Source of the DNA: Rhizobium grahamii
GTDB lineage: Bacteria > Pseudomonadota > Alphaproteobacteria > Rhizobiales > Rhizobiaceae
Reading direction: 5' to 3'
Assembly: GCF_009498215.1 (NCBI RefSeq)
Contig: NZ_CP043499.1
Coordinates: 1,686,001-1,750,000, forward strand
Length of the DNA stretch: 64,000 bases
Shown piece after piece: positions 53,113 to 61,472 of this stretch. Both the position numbers and the translations under genes were made by a program. Each line of letters opens with the position of its first letter. The stretch's first letter is position 1. A model generated the notes under the pieces. It saw only the letters and a program-made list of their open reading frames with translations, searched no databases and was not told the origin of the DNA.

Positions 53113-54620
53113 TCAGGCGCCGTTCGGCTTCGTCGTGGCAAGATGTGGTCCTTCGCGGCGATCGATGACCGCCGGCGTGTCGACATCGACAGCAGCATCC
53201 CAACCGCCACCCAAGGCCTTGTTAAGTGCGATGTAGTAGGTGGCGACGTCGGATTTGCTTTCGATGAAGTTTTCTTCCGCCGAGTAAAGCGAACGCTCGG
53301 CGTCAAGCACGTTGAGGAAATTCGTGGCGCCGGTCTCGTTCAGAGACCTCGATAGCCTCGCTGCCGTTCGATAGCCCTCGACCGAGACCGAGAGCTTTGT
53401 CTTCTTCAGGCGCGATTGATTGAGGGCGACGATCGAATTCTCGATATCTTCCATCGCCGAGAGCACGGCGGACTGGTAGGCGACGAAATACTGGTCGCGT
53501 TCCGCCTTTGCCGCATCCACCGCAGCTTTCAGCTGGCCGCCCTGGAAGAGGGGAATGTTGACGGTCGGCCCGAATGACCACCCGATCGTCGAGGCCTTTG
53601 CCAGGCTCGATAGATCGGTTGCCGAGCTGGAAATGCTGCCCGTCAGGCTAATGGAAGGATATCTATTGGCTTCGCTTTGGCCAATCTTGGCAGTGTACTG
53701 GGCAAGCCGGCGTTCAGCCAGACGAACATCCGGCCGGTTGACGAGAATGTCGGCCGGTATTCCGATCGTGGCGGGTCCTCGGGGGAGGGGATCGCGACCT
53801 TCTTCGAAAGGCGGGCTTCGATGGCATCGGGCGACTTGCCGAGAAGGACGCCAAGCCGGTGGACCATCTGTGCGTAGGAAATCCGGTATGCCGGCACATC
53901 CGCTTCGGTCGACGCCGCCTGCGCATCGGCCTTTGCGGCATCCATCCCCGTCGCCTCTCCCGCCTCGAACTGCCGACGGGTCAGGGCGGCTGTCTGGCGT
54001 TGGGATTTGGCCGAGCGCTCCGCAAGATCAATCAGCGACTGATACTCTCTGGCCTGAACATAGTACGACGAGACGTCGCCGATGAGCGTGACGAGCGTGT
54101 CGCGCAGATCCTCTCTTGCCGCGTCCTCGCTATAGCGTGCCGCTTCAAGCGCGCGCCGGTTGGCGCCGAACAAATCAAGCTCCCAACTTGCATCGAAGCC
54201 GGCCTCATACTGCCAAGAGGTTGTCACGACGTCGTTGGATGTCGAGCGACTGCGGGTCGTTGACGACGAACCGGACGCTGTCGGCAGAAGCGCGCCTGCC
54301 TGTTCTCTAGTCTCCGCGCGGGCCTGGCGCAGCTTTGCCTTTGCTGCTGCAACGTCGAGATTGCTTGCGACCGCCTCTTCAACGAGATCGTCCAGCAAGG
54401 GATCGTTGAGATTTTTCCACCAACTGATCAGTTCTGGCGGCCGTTTCTCATCGGCTTTCTTTGTCTTGCTGAAGGAAGCGGGAACGACAAGCTGCGGTCC
54501 CTGGTAGTCCGGTCCGACCACGCATCCGGTCAGGGCCGTCGTCAACAGGAGTGCGCCGCAGAGTTGGAGCGCCCGGGACCGAGCTGCACCACGCAAAAGA
54601 TCGTTTCGAAACCTGTGCAT
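53113..54620 (-). pseudogene. Outer-membrane efflux channel (NodT/OprM type) with a one-base frameshift
   Basis: Outer-membrane factor of the tripartite pump. It starts MHRFRNDLLRG with a lipobox LTGC. The first frame covers the classic SWWKNLNDPLLDDLVEEAVA and the SLIDLAERSAKSQRQTAALT helix region to about residue 278. It then leaves homology after KKVAIPSPED, while the expected continuation (PATIGIPADILVNRPDVRLA) and the rest, LNKALGGGWD, are in another frame ending at 53113. One C added to the CCCCC run (plus-strand GGGGG at 53781-53785) restores a normal protein of about 502 residues. Either a mutation or a homopolymer read error. If real, the pump would lack its own channel. Confidence 0.87.
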
Positions 54621-54810
54621 TATTGATTCCATATTATCGGTGGGCCGGAGAGCAGCGACGCGACGTTGTGCGTTGCGTAAAATGCTCGCGAGACGAGATC
54701 GGCGGGAGCTCAGTAGCGGCCGAGGTGGGCGTGTTCATGAGAACCGCTCTAGCCACAGAGTTTGTCCGGGCTTGCGCCTGAATGTTTCCGAAGAGGTCCG
54801 GCTGCGGGAA

Positions 54811-54861
54811 ATTTGTAAACGAATGTTGCTGTCGGCCCGACGGCAATGAAATGTTACAAAT
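54811..54861. promoter_or_regulatory. 51-bp nested palindrome between efflux and two-component operons
   Basis: Outer arms ATTTGTAA (54811-54818) and TTACAAAT (54854-54861) and inner arms TTGCTGTCGG (54826-54835) and CCGACGGCAA (54837-54846, one mismatch) share the same centre at 54836. It lies in the 297-base divergent gap, 57 bases before the response-regulator start. It is probably a dimer-binding control site for both operons. Confidence 0.7.
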
Positions 54862-54917
54862 CTGTTTGGCACGACGTCGACAGGAGCGTTATTCGCAAGG
54901 TCGAAGAGGCTAGCACG

Positions 54918-55643
54918 ATGAATACGACGGAACACATACTGATCGTTGATGACGACCGCGAGATCCGCACCCTGCTCTCCCGTTACCTGGAGGGACAGGG
55001 ATTGCGCGTCTCCGTTGCCGCCGATCGGCGTGAATGCGAAGCGGTGCTGGCAAGCACCCAGCCGGACCTGATCGTGCTCGATGTCATGCTTCCGGATGGA
55101 TCGGGTCTCGATATCTGCCGCGACCTCCGCGACAGAAGACCGCCTGTCGCGGTCATTCTTCTCACCGCCCTGAAGGAGGACGTCGATCGCATCATAGGGC
55201 TTGAACTTGGCGCTGACGATTATCTCAGCAAGCCGTTCAACCCGCGTGAACTGCTGGCACGTATCAAGGCGGTCTTGAGACGGATGGGATCGACGGAGCC
55301 ACTCAGTCCGCAAGCGAAAATCTACAACTTTGCGGAATTTGAGGTGGACCCCGATCTTCGTCGCGTTCTTCGGGACGATGGGCAAGAGGTGGAGTTGACG
55401 GGCGCGGAGTTCGATTTGCTGAAGGTGTTTCTCGAGCGCCCCGGTCGCCTCCTGTCTCGTGATCAGCTTCTGGACGTCACGCAGGGCCGAAGCAGGGATC
55501 CTCTCGACCGATCGATCGATGTGCTGGTCAGCCGGCTTCGGCGAAAGCTGGGTGACAGCATGTCGGGGCCACTATTCAAGACGGTTCGAAACGGCGGATA
55601 TCAGCTGTCAGTTCCTGTAAGATTGACGACGTCAGACCGATGA
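54918..55643 (+). CDS. OmpR-family response regulator
   Basis: 241 residues. Receiver domain with acidic pocket IVDDDREIR, phospho-acceptor Asp55 in LIVLDVMLPDGSGL, and the Lys of YLSKPFNPRELLARIK; then a winged-helix OmpR-type domain (DLLKVFLERPGRLLSRDQLL and VLVSRLRRKLG). ATG 54918 follows GAGG; the frame is open another 24 codons upstream but without family resemblance. It overlaps the kinase gene by 4 bases and is divergent from the efflux operon, which it likely controls. Confidence 0.93.
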   Translation: MNTTEHILIVDDDREIRTLLSRYLEGQGLRVSVAADRRECEAVLASTQPDLIVLDVMLPDGSGLDICRDLRDRRPPVAVILLTALKEDVDRIIGLELGADDYLSKPFNPRELLARIKAVLRRMGSTEPLSPQAKIYNFAEFEVDPDLRRVLRDDGQEVELTGAEFDLLKVFLERPGRLLSRDQLLDVTQGRSRDPLDRSIDVLVSRLRRKLGDSMSGPLFKTVRNGGYQLSVPVRLTTSDR

Positions 55644-56896
55644 ACTCACTTCGAAATCGAATTGTTGGTCTCCTTATCCTGGCGATCGTCACCGTTGTGG
55701 CGCTTGCGACCTTCGTCGCGAGCCGGGTCCTTCAACCGCCTAGTGCGGAAATGACCGTCGCCGCGACTGTCGCGCAGCTCCGCATTTCCAGAGAACTCGT
55801 CAGTCATAGCCGCGACGATGCAGTGCGTGCGGGTGTCGTGTTGAAAAACGCTCCCCCATCGGGGAGGCGGGACGATCGGCTGTCCGAGGCACTGGACCGT
55901 GCCCTCAAGAAGGACGGGATCGATGCCGAAGGGTTTGTCACCATGCCCTCCGGAAAAGACGACGGGTCGACGGCGGCCATCAAGCTGGCAGAGGGCGAAT
56001 GGCTATTCGCGGCCCTTCCAAACCACGGCCCGCCGCCGGATGGCTGGCTTGTTCTTGGCGGCTGGATGACGCTTATCATCCTCGGGAGCACAGCGGTTTC
56101 TATCTTCGCGGCTTCGAAGATCATCGGCCCGCTGGAATTGCTGCAAAGTGCGGCCGGGCGGATAGGAACGGACGGCGTGCTGCCCTACATACCCGAGACC
56201 GGTGCCGGTGAGGTTCGCGCAACCGCGCAGGCGCTGAACCGCCTGTCGGCGAGGCTACGATCCGCGATGGAAAGCCGGATGCGCCTTGTTGCCGCTGCCG
56301 GCCACGACCTGAGAACACCGATGACGCGGATGCGGCTTCGCGCGGAATTTGTCACCGACGATGACGAACGCGAGAAGTGGCTCTCGGATCTCGAAGAGCT
56401 CGATGCAATCGCCGACAGTGCGATCCGTCTCGTACGCGAAGAGGTAGCTTCTCCGGGCGTGACCGAGACGGTTCACTTGAATGAGCTAGTCGCGGATATC
56501 GTGACGGAGTTACAGCAACTGGGCTTCAAGGCCGAGACGACAGGGCTTGACGAGACGGTTGCGCGCGGGGCGCCTCTTGCCCTCAAGAGGGCCGTCCGAA
56601 ATCTTGTCATCAACGCAGCGACGCATGGCGGCGGAGCCAGCGTCAGCGTTCGGAACCGAGACGGCAAGGCTGTCATCGTCATCTCGGACAACGGGCCGGG
56701 AATTCCGCCCGATCGTCTGGGTCAGATCTTCGAGCCTTTCTTCCGGGTCGACAGTGCCAGACGGAAGACGTTGCCAGGAGCGGGGCTTGGACTCGCAATT
56801 GCCAAGGAGATCGTCGAGCGATTTGGCGGTACGATCGAGGTAGCAAACAGCAATCCTTCGGGTCTCGTTCAAACAGTGAAATTAGATCTTCACTAG
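55640..56896 (+). CDS. Sensor histidine kinase of the same two-component pair
   Basis: 418 residues. Membrane helix 1 at about 8-30 and helix 2 at about 138-160 enclose a roughly 105-residue periplasmic sensor. A HAMP-like linker follows, then the phospho-accepting His222 in AAAGHDLRTPMTRMRLRAEF, the N box RNLVINAATHGG, and G boxes DNGPGIPPDR and GAGLGLAIAKEI. The ATGA overlap with the regulator indicates coupling. Stimulus unknown. Confidence 0.93.
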   Translation: MNSLRNRIVGLLILAIVTVVALATFVASRVLQPPSAEMTVAATVAQLRISRELVSHSRDDAVRAGVVLKNAPPSGRRDDRLSEALDRALKKDGIDAEGFVTMPSGKDDGSTAAIKLAEGEWLFAALPNHGPPPDGWLVLGGWMTLIILGSTAVSIFAASKIIGPLELLQSAAGRIGTDGVLPYIPETGAGEVRATAQALNRLSARLRSAMESRMRLVAAAGHDLRTPMTRMRLRAEFVTDDDEREKWLSDLEELDAIADSAIRLVREEVASPGVTETVHLNELVADIVTELQQLGFKAETTGLDETVARGAPLALKRAVRNLVINAATHGGGASVSVRNRDGKAVIVISDNGPGIPPDRLGQIFEPFFRVDSARRKTLPGAGLGLAIAKEIVERFGGTIEVANSNPSGLVQTVKLDLH

Positions 56897-56923
56897 GGAT
56901 CGTTGCTGCAGATACGCGCCTAT

Positions 56924-56939
56924 TTAACGTACTGTTAAC
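56924..56939. promoter_or_regulatory. Perfect CtrA-type box before the autotransporter gene
   Basis: TTAA-N7-TTAAC exactly, with CAT following (TTAACCAT is the known half-site). In alphaproteobacteria CtrA controls cell-cycle and surface genes through this motif. It lies about 55 bases before the start codon. Confidence 0.65.
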
Positions 56940-56957
56940 CATGATATTGTCTATTTC

Positions 56958-56984
56958 CACCCCGCAATATGATGTTGCGGGGTG
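56958..56984 (+). promoter_or_regulatory. Hairpin burying the ribosome site of the autotransporter gene
   Basis: CACCCCGCAA and TTGCGGGGTG make a perfect 10-base stem with a 7-base loop. The right arm holds the only good ribosome-binding sequence (GGGGTGAT), ending 8-9 bases before ATG 56994, so the stem could hide it in the RNA. No T tract follows, so it is not a terminator. Confidence 0.6.
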
Positions 56985-56993
56985 ATTTGATTT

Positions 56994-59900
56994 ATGAATT
57001 CTGTTCGATGCGCGGCTCTGCGCCTCCCTTTACTTTTGATCTCTTCCTTTTATTGCCTCCCCGGAACGGCCTCTGCCGCCTCGCTGTCGTGGACGGGCGC
57101 TGTTGACGATGACTGGGCCAATTCTGGAAACTGGTCTCCATCGTCATCGACGCCGGGTGCGTCCGATTCCGTTCTGATCGATCAATCGGTTCTGCAGACC
57201 GTGATGGTGAATGCGAGCGCGAGTGCCGACGATTTGACCGTCGGCTCGCAGCAAAGCGGATCGCTCAAGATAGTCCAAAGCTTCGATACGTTCTCGACAA
57301 TCCTCGGACTGAGTGCGGGTTCCAGCGGAACGGTCGAGATCTCGGGCGCCACGGGGCTCTGGACAAATACCGGATCGCTGACGATCGGCGATGCCGGCAC
57401 AGGTTACCTGCTGGTGGATGCCGGTGGCCAATATGTCGGAACCGGCGCCGTCTACCTCGGGCTCGATTCACAAGGCATTGGAACCCTTAGCATTACCGGC
57501 GGATCGTCATCAGCCTCGATCGCCGACGAGCTTTTCGTCGGTTACGCGGGCGGCGGGGCTCTGGAGGTTACAGCCGCAGCAACGTTGGAGACTGCGGACG
57601 CAACGATCGCCTATCGCCTGGGCTCCTCGGGTGAAGTGTCGTTGTCGGGCGCGGGAAGTCTCTGGACTATCAACGGCGACCTAACCGTCGGATCTGCCGG
57701 CGACGGTACTCTGACGATCTCGACGGGCGCGGAACTCATCACCGAAAACGCCACGATCGGTGCTGAGGCAAGTTCGGAAAGCTCCGTTGTGATCTCCGGG
57801 CTCGGCTCGAGTTGGATCAGTGATGGGCTTCTCACGGTGGGCGCTGATGGCACAGGAAGTTTGTCGATCTACTCCGGTGCGGAAGTATCGAGTGTATCAG
57901 CGGCGATCGGCTTAAGCGGGGACGGGAGTGTAACTGTCGGCGGATCCGGATCGCTCTGGGAAGCCGGTGCGCTGCTGCTCGGCGGAGATCGGAACACGAC
58001 CTCGGGCGGGACGGGAACTCTCGACATCGGCGCCGGCGGGCAGGTCGAGAGCACGTCCGCGTCTGTTGGGGACGGCCTCGGAGGCACCGGCTCGGTTACC
58101 GTCGATGGATCGGGATCCCTCTGGGATGTCGACACCACATTGACGATCGGTGGACTGGGGGAGGGTAGCCTCTCGATCAGCAATGCCGCAAATGTCGACG
58201 CGCAAAGTCTTGTCCTCGGAGAAGGCGCGGATTCCAGTGGTTCCGTCGTCATCGCGGGTGCGGGAAGCACTCTCCAGGTGAACGGAGATTCCGCAATTGG
58301 CGTGTTGGGCAGCGGCGATCTGAAGGTCGTTGCCGGCGGTGTTTTCTCGACCGACAATGCCTACCTCGCAAGCAACTCCGACAGCGAGGGCACGGCGCTC
58401 GTCAGTGGCGACGGCTCTTGGTGGGATGTTGGGAACGAATTGGCTCTCGGCGGAGCGACCGGCGCTTCCGCAGCTCTGTCTGTAAGTGCCGGCGGGCTTT
58501 TGACGAGTTCGACCGCAATCATCGGTCTGGCGGGCGGCTCTACCGGATCGGTGGTCGTAACCGGGAACCAGTCGAGCTGGTACAATTCAAATGACATCGT
58601 TGTAGCGGATGCCGGTAACGGGGAACTCGATGTCATTCTCGGCGGAACGGTCACGTCCCAGAACGGCGTCGTTGGCAATCTCGCCGGCAGTGTGGGTACT
58701 GTGTTTGTAAGTGGCGATGGTTCGCTTTTCGCGATCTCGGACGACTTATACGTCGGCAATGGCGGCACTGGGACGGTGACGGTCTCCGGCGGGGCAACCT
58801 TGTCGGCAAGCGATCTCTATATCGCCGCGCTGTCCGGCTCTGTCGGCACGGTCAATATCGGCGCCGCGCTTGGCCAGACTGCAGGTGGTTCGGCCAGCCT
58901 CGATGTCGATGCGATCCACTTCGGCGATGGCGCCGGATCATTGGTGTTCAATTTCGGAGGGGCAGAAGAAACAATCGATGCCTCGATCGACGGGACAGGT
59001 GAGATCTATGTGGCCGCAGGGTCGGTGCGCCTGACCGGTGATGCAAGTGGGTTTGACGGCACGACGACGGTGTCCGGGGGAAGCCTTTATGTGGATAGCA
59101 TCCTCTCCGGTTCGCTTGTCGTCAACGGCTATGGCACGCTCGCCGGAACCGGCACCGTCGGCACAACGGTTCTGGAGTCCGGTGCCACGATATCGCCCGG
59201 GGACGATGGCGTTGGGACACTTAGCGTCGATGGCGACCTGACGTTCGAGAGCGGTTCGACCTATCAGGTCGATGCGGATCAGACCCAGAGTGATAGCATC
59301 GAAGTCAGCGGCGCGACTACCATCAATGGCGGCACGCTCTCCCTGATCGGTAGCCATCTCAGTGCGTTCCAGTCCTATACCATCCTCACCGCATCCGGAG
59401 GCGTCTCCGGCGCGTTCGATAATATCAGCTCCGATTACGCCTTCGTCGATGCCGTGCTGGACTATACAAGCAGCGATATCTCCCTCAAGCTCGAGCGCAA
59501 CAATGTCGCCTTCTCCGATGTTGCCACGACGAGAAATCAGGCGGCCGTCGCCGCCAGCTTGGAGAGCCTCGGCGTCTCGAACAATCTCTACGATGCAGTA
59601 AGCGTTCTCAGTGCCGGGGAAGCCCGCAGCGCCTTCGGGCAACTTGGTGGCGCCCTTCATGCGAGCCTGACGACGTCGAGCTTCGACAACAGCCGGTTCC
59701 TACGAGACGCCGGCTTGGGACGCTTGAGGGCGATGGATAGCGGTGCGCTTGCCAAAGACGCGCAGGACAACCTTGTGTTGGCCTACGACACTGCTGCCTC
59801 ACAGGATGCGCCAGGCGTGCGCGCAATCAATGATATGGTCGCCAAACAGGATCAAAGTCCGATTTCGGTCTGGTCCCAGGCCTACGGCGGTTGGTCGAGA

Positions 59901-60680
59901 TTGGGTGGCTCCGGAACGGATGATCAGGACATCTCGGCGCGATCGGGCGGTCTTGTCGTCGGTGCGGATACGAGCCTTGCGGATACCGGCGTTACACTTG
60001 GAGCTTTGGTCGCTTACGGTCGGAGCGCATTCGATCAGACGTCGGCCTCGGCCAGCAGTGACGACTACAGCGTCGGCGTCTACGCCGGCAGCAAGGTCGG
60101 GCATCTGGCGTTTCGCACGGGCGCGCTCTACACGGCGCAAGATCTGGCAACCGAAAGAACGGTCGCGTTCAGCGGTTACTCGAACCAATTGACGTCAAGC
60201 TATTGGAGCCAAGCGGCGCAGGTGTTTGGCGAGGTAGGTTACGGCCTGGAAGTCGACTCGCTGAAATTGGAACCGTTTGCCAATCTTGCGTACGTCAACG
60301 TACGAACGGACGGATTTTCCGAAACGGGCGGTGACGCTGCGCTCTCAAGCGGAGGATCGCAATCGTCGGTGACATATACGACGCTCGGAATGCACGCGGA
60401 CACTGCGCTGGCGCTATCAGGCTTCGACGCCGCGCTGTACGGCACGCTCGCCTGGCGCTATGCCAGCGGTGATCTGGACCCGACTGAAACGCTCGCCTTC
60501 AGCAGCGGATCGGCATTCACGAGCGCAGGTGTTCCCTTGTCACGCAATACCGCGATCATCGAAGCGGGTGTCAACATCGCGCTTTCGCAGGCTATGTCAC
60601 TCGACGTAAGCTACACCGGTGCTCTCGGCGGATCAGACAGCAGCCAAATGGTCAGGGGAACGTTGAAGGCGCGCTTCTGA
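56994..60680 (+). CDS. Large autotransporter with repeat passenger and beta-barrel
   Basis: 1228-residue type V secreted protein. Signal peptide to about residue 29 (SSFYCLPGTASA). The passenger has about ten units of some 50 residues each (residues 114-619; see separate entry), then GGSLYVDSILSGSLVVNGYG with GTLAGTGTVG, the passenger-associated repeat that marks autotransporters. The last 270 residues are the beta-barrel (SVWSQAYGGWSRLGGSGTDD at its start, and ending VRGTLKARF, with terminal aromatic Phe). No protease motif seen, so a surface adhesin or biofilm role is likely, by inference. Control elements precede it. Confidence 0.93.
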   Translation: MNSVRCAALRLPLLLISSFYCLPGTASAASLSWTGAVDDDWANSGNWSPSSSTPGASDSVLIDQSVLQTVMVNASASADDLTVGSQQSGSLKIVQSFDTFSTILGLSAGSSGTVEISGATGLWTNTGSLTIGDAGTGYLLVDAGGQYVGTGAVYLGLDSQGIGTLSITGGSSSASIADELFVGYAGGGALEVTAAATLETADATIAYRLGSSGEVSLSGAGSLWTINGDLTVGSAGDGTLTISTGAELITENATIGAEASSESSVVISGLGSSWISDGLLTVGADGTGSLSIYSGAEVSSVSAAIGLSGDGSVTVGGSGSLWEAGALLLGGDRNTTSGGTGTLDIGAGGQVESTSASVGDGLGGTGSVTVDGSGSLWDVDTTLTIGGLGEGSLSISNAANVDAQSLVLGEGADSSGSVVIAGAGSTLQVNGDSAIGVLGSGDLKVVAGGVFSTDNAYLASNSDSEGTALVSGDGSWWDVGNELALGGATGASAALSVSAGGLLTSSTAIIGLAGGSTGSVVVTGNQSSWYNSNDIVVADAGNGELDVILGGTVTSQNGVVGNLAGSVGTVFVSGDGSLFAISDDLYVGNGGTGTVTVSGGATLSASDLYIAALSGSVGTVNIGAALGQTAGGSASLDVDAIHFGDGAGSLVFNFGGAEETIDASIDGTGEIYVAAGSVRLTGDASGFDGTTTVSGGSLYVDSILSGSLVVNGYGTLAGTGTVGTTVLESGATISPGDDGVGTLSVDGDLTFESGSTYQVDADQTQSDSIEVSGATTINGGTLSLIGSHLSAFQSYTILTASGGVSGAFDNISSDYAFVDAVLDYTSSDISLKLERNNVAFSDVATTRNQAAVAASLESLGVSNNLYDAVSVLSAGEARSAFGQLGGALHASLTTSSFDNSRFLRDAGLGRLRAMDSGALAKDAQDNLVLAYDTAASQDAPGVRAINDMVAKQDQSPISVWSQAYGGWSRLGGSGTDDQDISARSGGLVVGADTSLADTGVTLGALVAYGRSAFDQTSASASSDDYSVGVYAGSKVGHLAFRTGALYTAQDLATERTVAFSGYSNQLTSSYWSQAAQVFGEVGYGLEVDSLKLEPFANLAYVNVRTDGFSETGGDAALSSGGSQSSVTYTTLGMHADTALALSGFDAALYGTLAWRYASGDLDPTETLAFSSGSAFTSAGVPLSRNTAIIEAGVNIALSQAMSLDVSYTGALGGSDSSQMVRGTLKARF
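57333..58850 (+). repeat. Ten tandem passenger repeats of 48-55 residues
   Basis: The pattern is roughly VxISGxGSxW, then LTVGxxGTGxLxIxxGAxV and a variable end. Unit lengths are 51, 50, 50, 48, 55, 50, 50, 52, 50 and 50 residues. The copies are diverged at DNA level, so it is an old expansion and not a recent slippage product. Such repeats build a beta-helix passenger. Confidence 0.75.
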
Positions 60681-60717
60681 TGTACGGTGCGACGAGTGGG
60701 CCGCCGTTGCCGGGCGC

Positions 60718-60939
60718 CTATTCCTCTTCCCCAGGCATCAGGCCATCGAAGACCTCAAGCATGGCCTCGGCAATTGCAACGCCGAGCGCATTTCCCGCGT
60801 CGGCAATTGCGCTCTCGTCCATGTCACGGGCGGCGATTGCAAGATTGCCGCCCTGCTCGGCGACGATTGCCTGTGCTCTTTCGATCGCCCACTGGGCGAA
60901 GTCGTTGCGGTTCTCGATGGTGACGGTTTCCGTGTCCAT
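60718..60939 (-). CDS. Small acidic protein of unknown function
   Basis: 73 residues, strongly acidic and Ala-rich: IENRNDFAQWAIERAQAIVA, DMDESAIADAGNALGVAIAE and the end FDGLMPGEEE. AAGGAA lies 9 bases before ATG 60939. No signal peptide or membrane span. It converges with the autotransporter gene. No family recognised. Confidence 0.6.
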   Translation of the reverse strand: MDTETVTIENRNDFAQWAIERAQAIVAEQGGNLAIAARDMDESAIADAGNALGVAIAEAMLEVFDGLMPGEEE

Positions 60940-61472
60940 ATAATTATTTCCTTGTTCACGAATTCTTCAGGAGTCGGCGGCAGTATCATTTTCGCGCGGT
61001 AAGTTGTGCGTACGCGCTGCCTCTCCTACCAAAAGTAGTTAACCTGCATAGCAGGGTGCCGACAGGGCACGCGCGCTCCGGCAGCGCCGCGAGCGGACCG
61101 GTCTCGAATTTCACAAACATAGTCGCTTCGCAAGCATCAAGTGGAAACGTCGCCACCATTTGAATGCGAAGGCTTACGATTCAGAAAACGCAGTCAGCCG
61201 CTTAGGGTAACTGTACACCACCTATTTCTTGGTGCTTGTCAGCATGCTTGCGTGGGTTCTATATGCTGGCATTGCAGCAATGCTGCATTTACCAGCGTAG
61301 GGAGGGCGTTGGTTAGATCTCAATCCCCCAGGGTGCCGAGATACGTCGGACCTTCGGCCGACGCGGCGCTCATTCGACCGAGGACCCGCGCCGTGCACAT
61401 CGCATCGATCTCAAGCGTGTTCAAATTTTCCAGCTGTCTCGGTCAGAAACCAGAACGGAGTTGGAAACATCC
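60940..61472. other. Gap before the glucose dehydrogenase gene
   Basis: About 530 bases. It contains a nested inverted repeat at 61265-61296: outer GCTGG/CCAGC and inner TGCAGCA-A-TGCTGCA (61273-61287). A regulatory role upstream of the dehydrogenase is possible. No gene seen; a frame of 111 codons at 61141 lacks a ribosome site and motifs. Confidence 0.4.
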
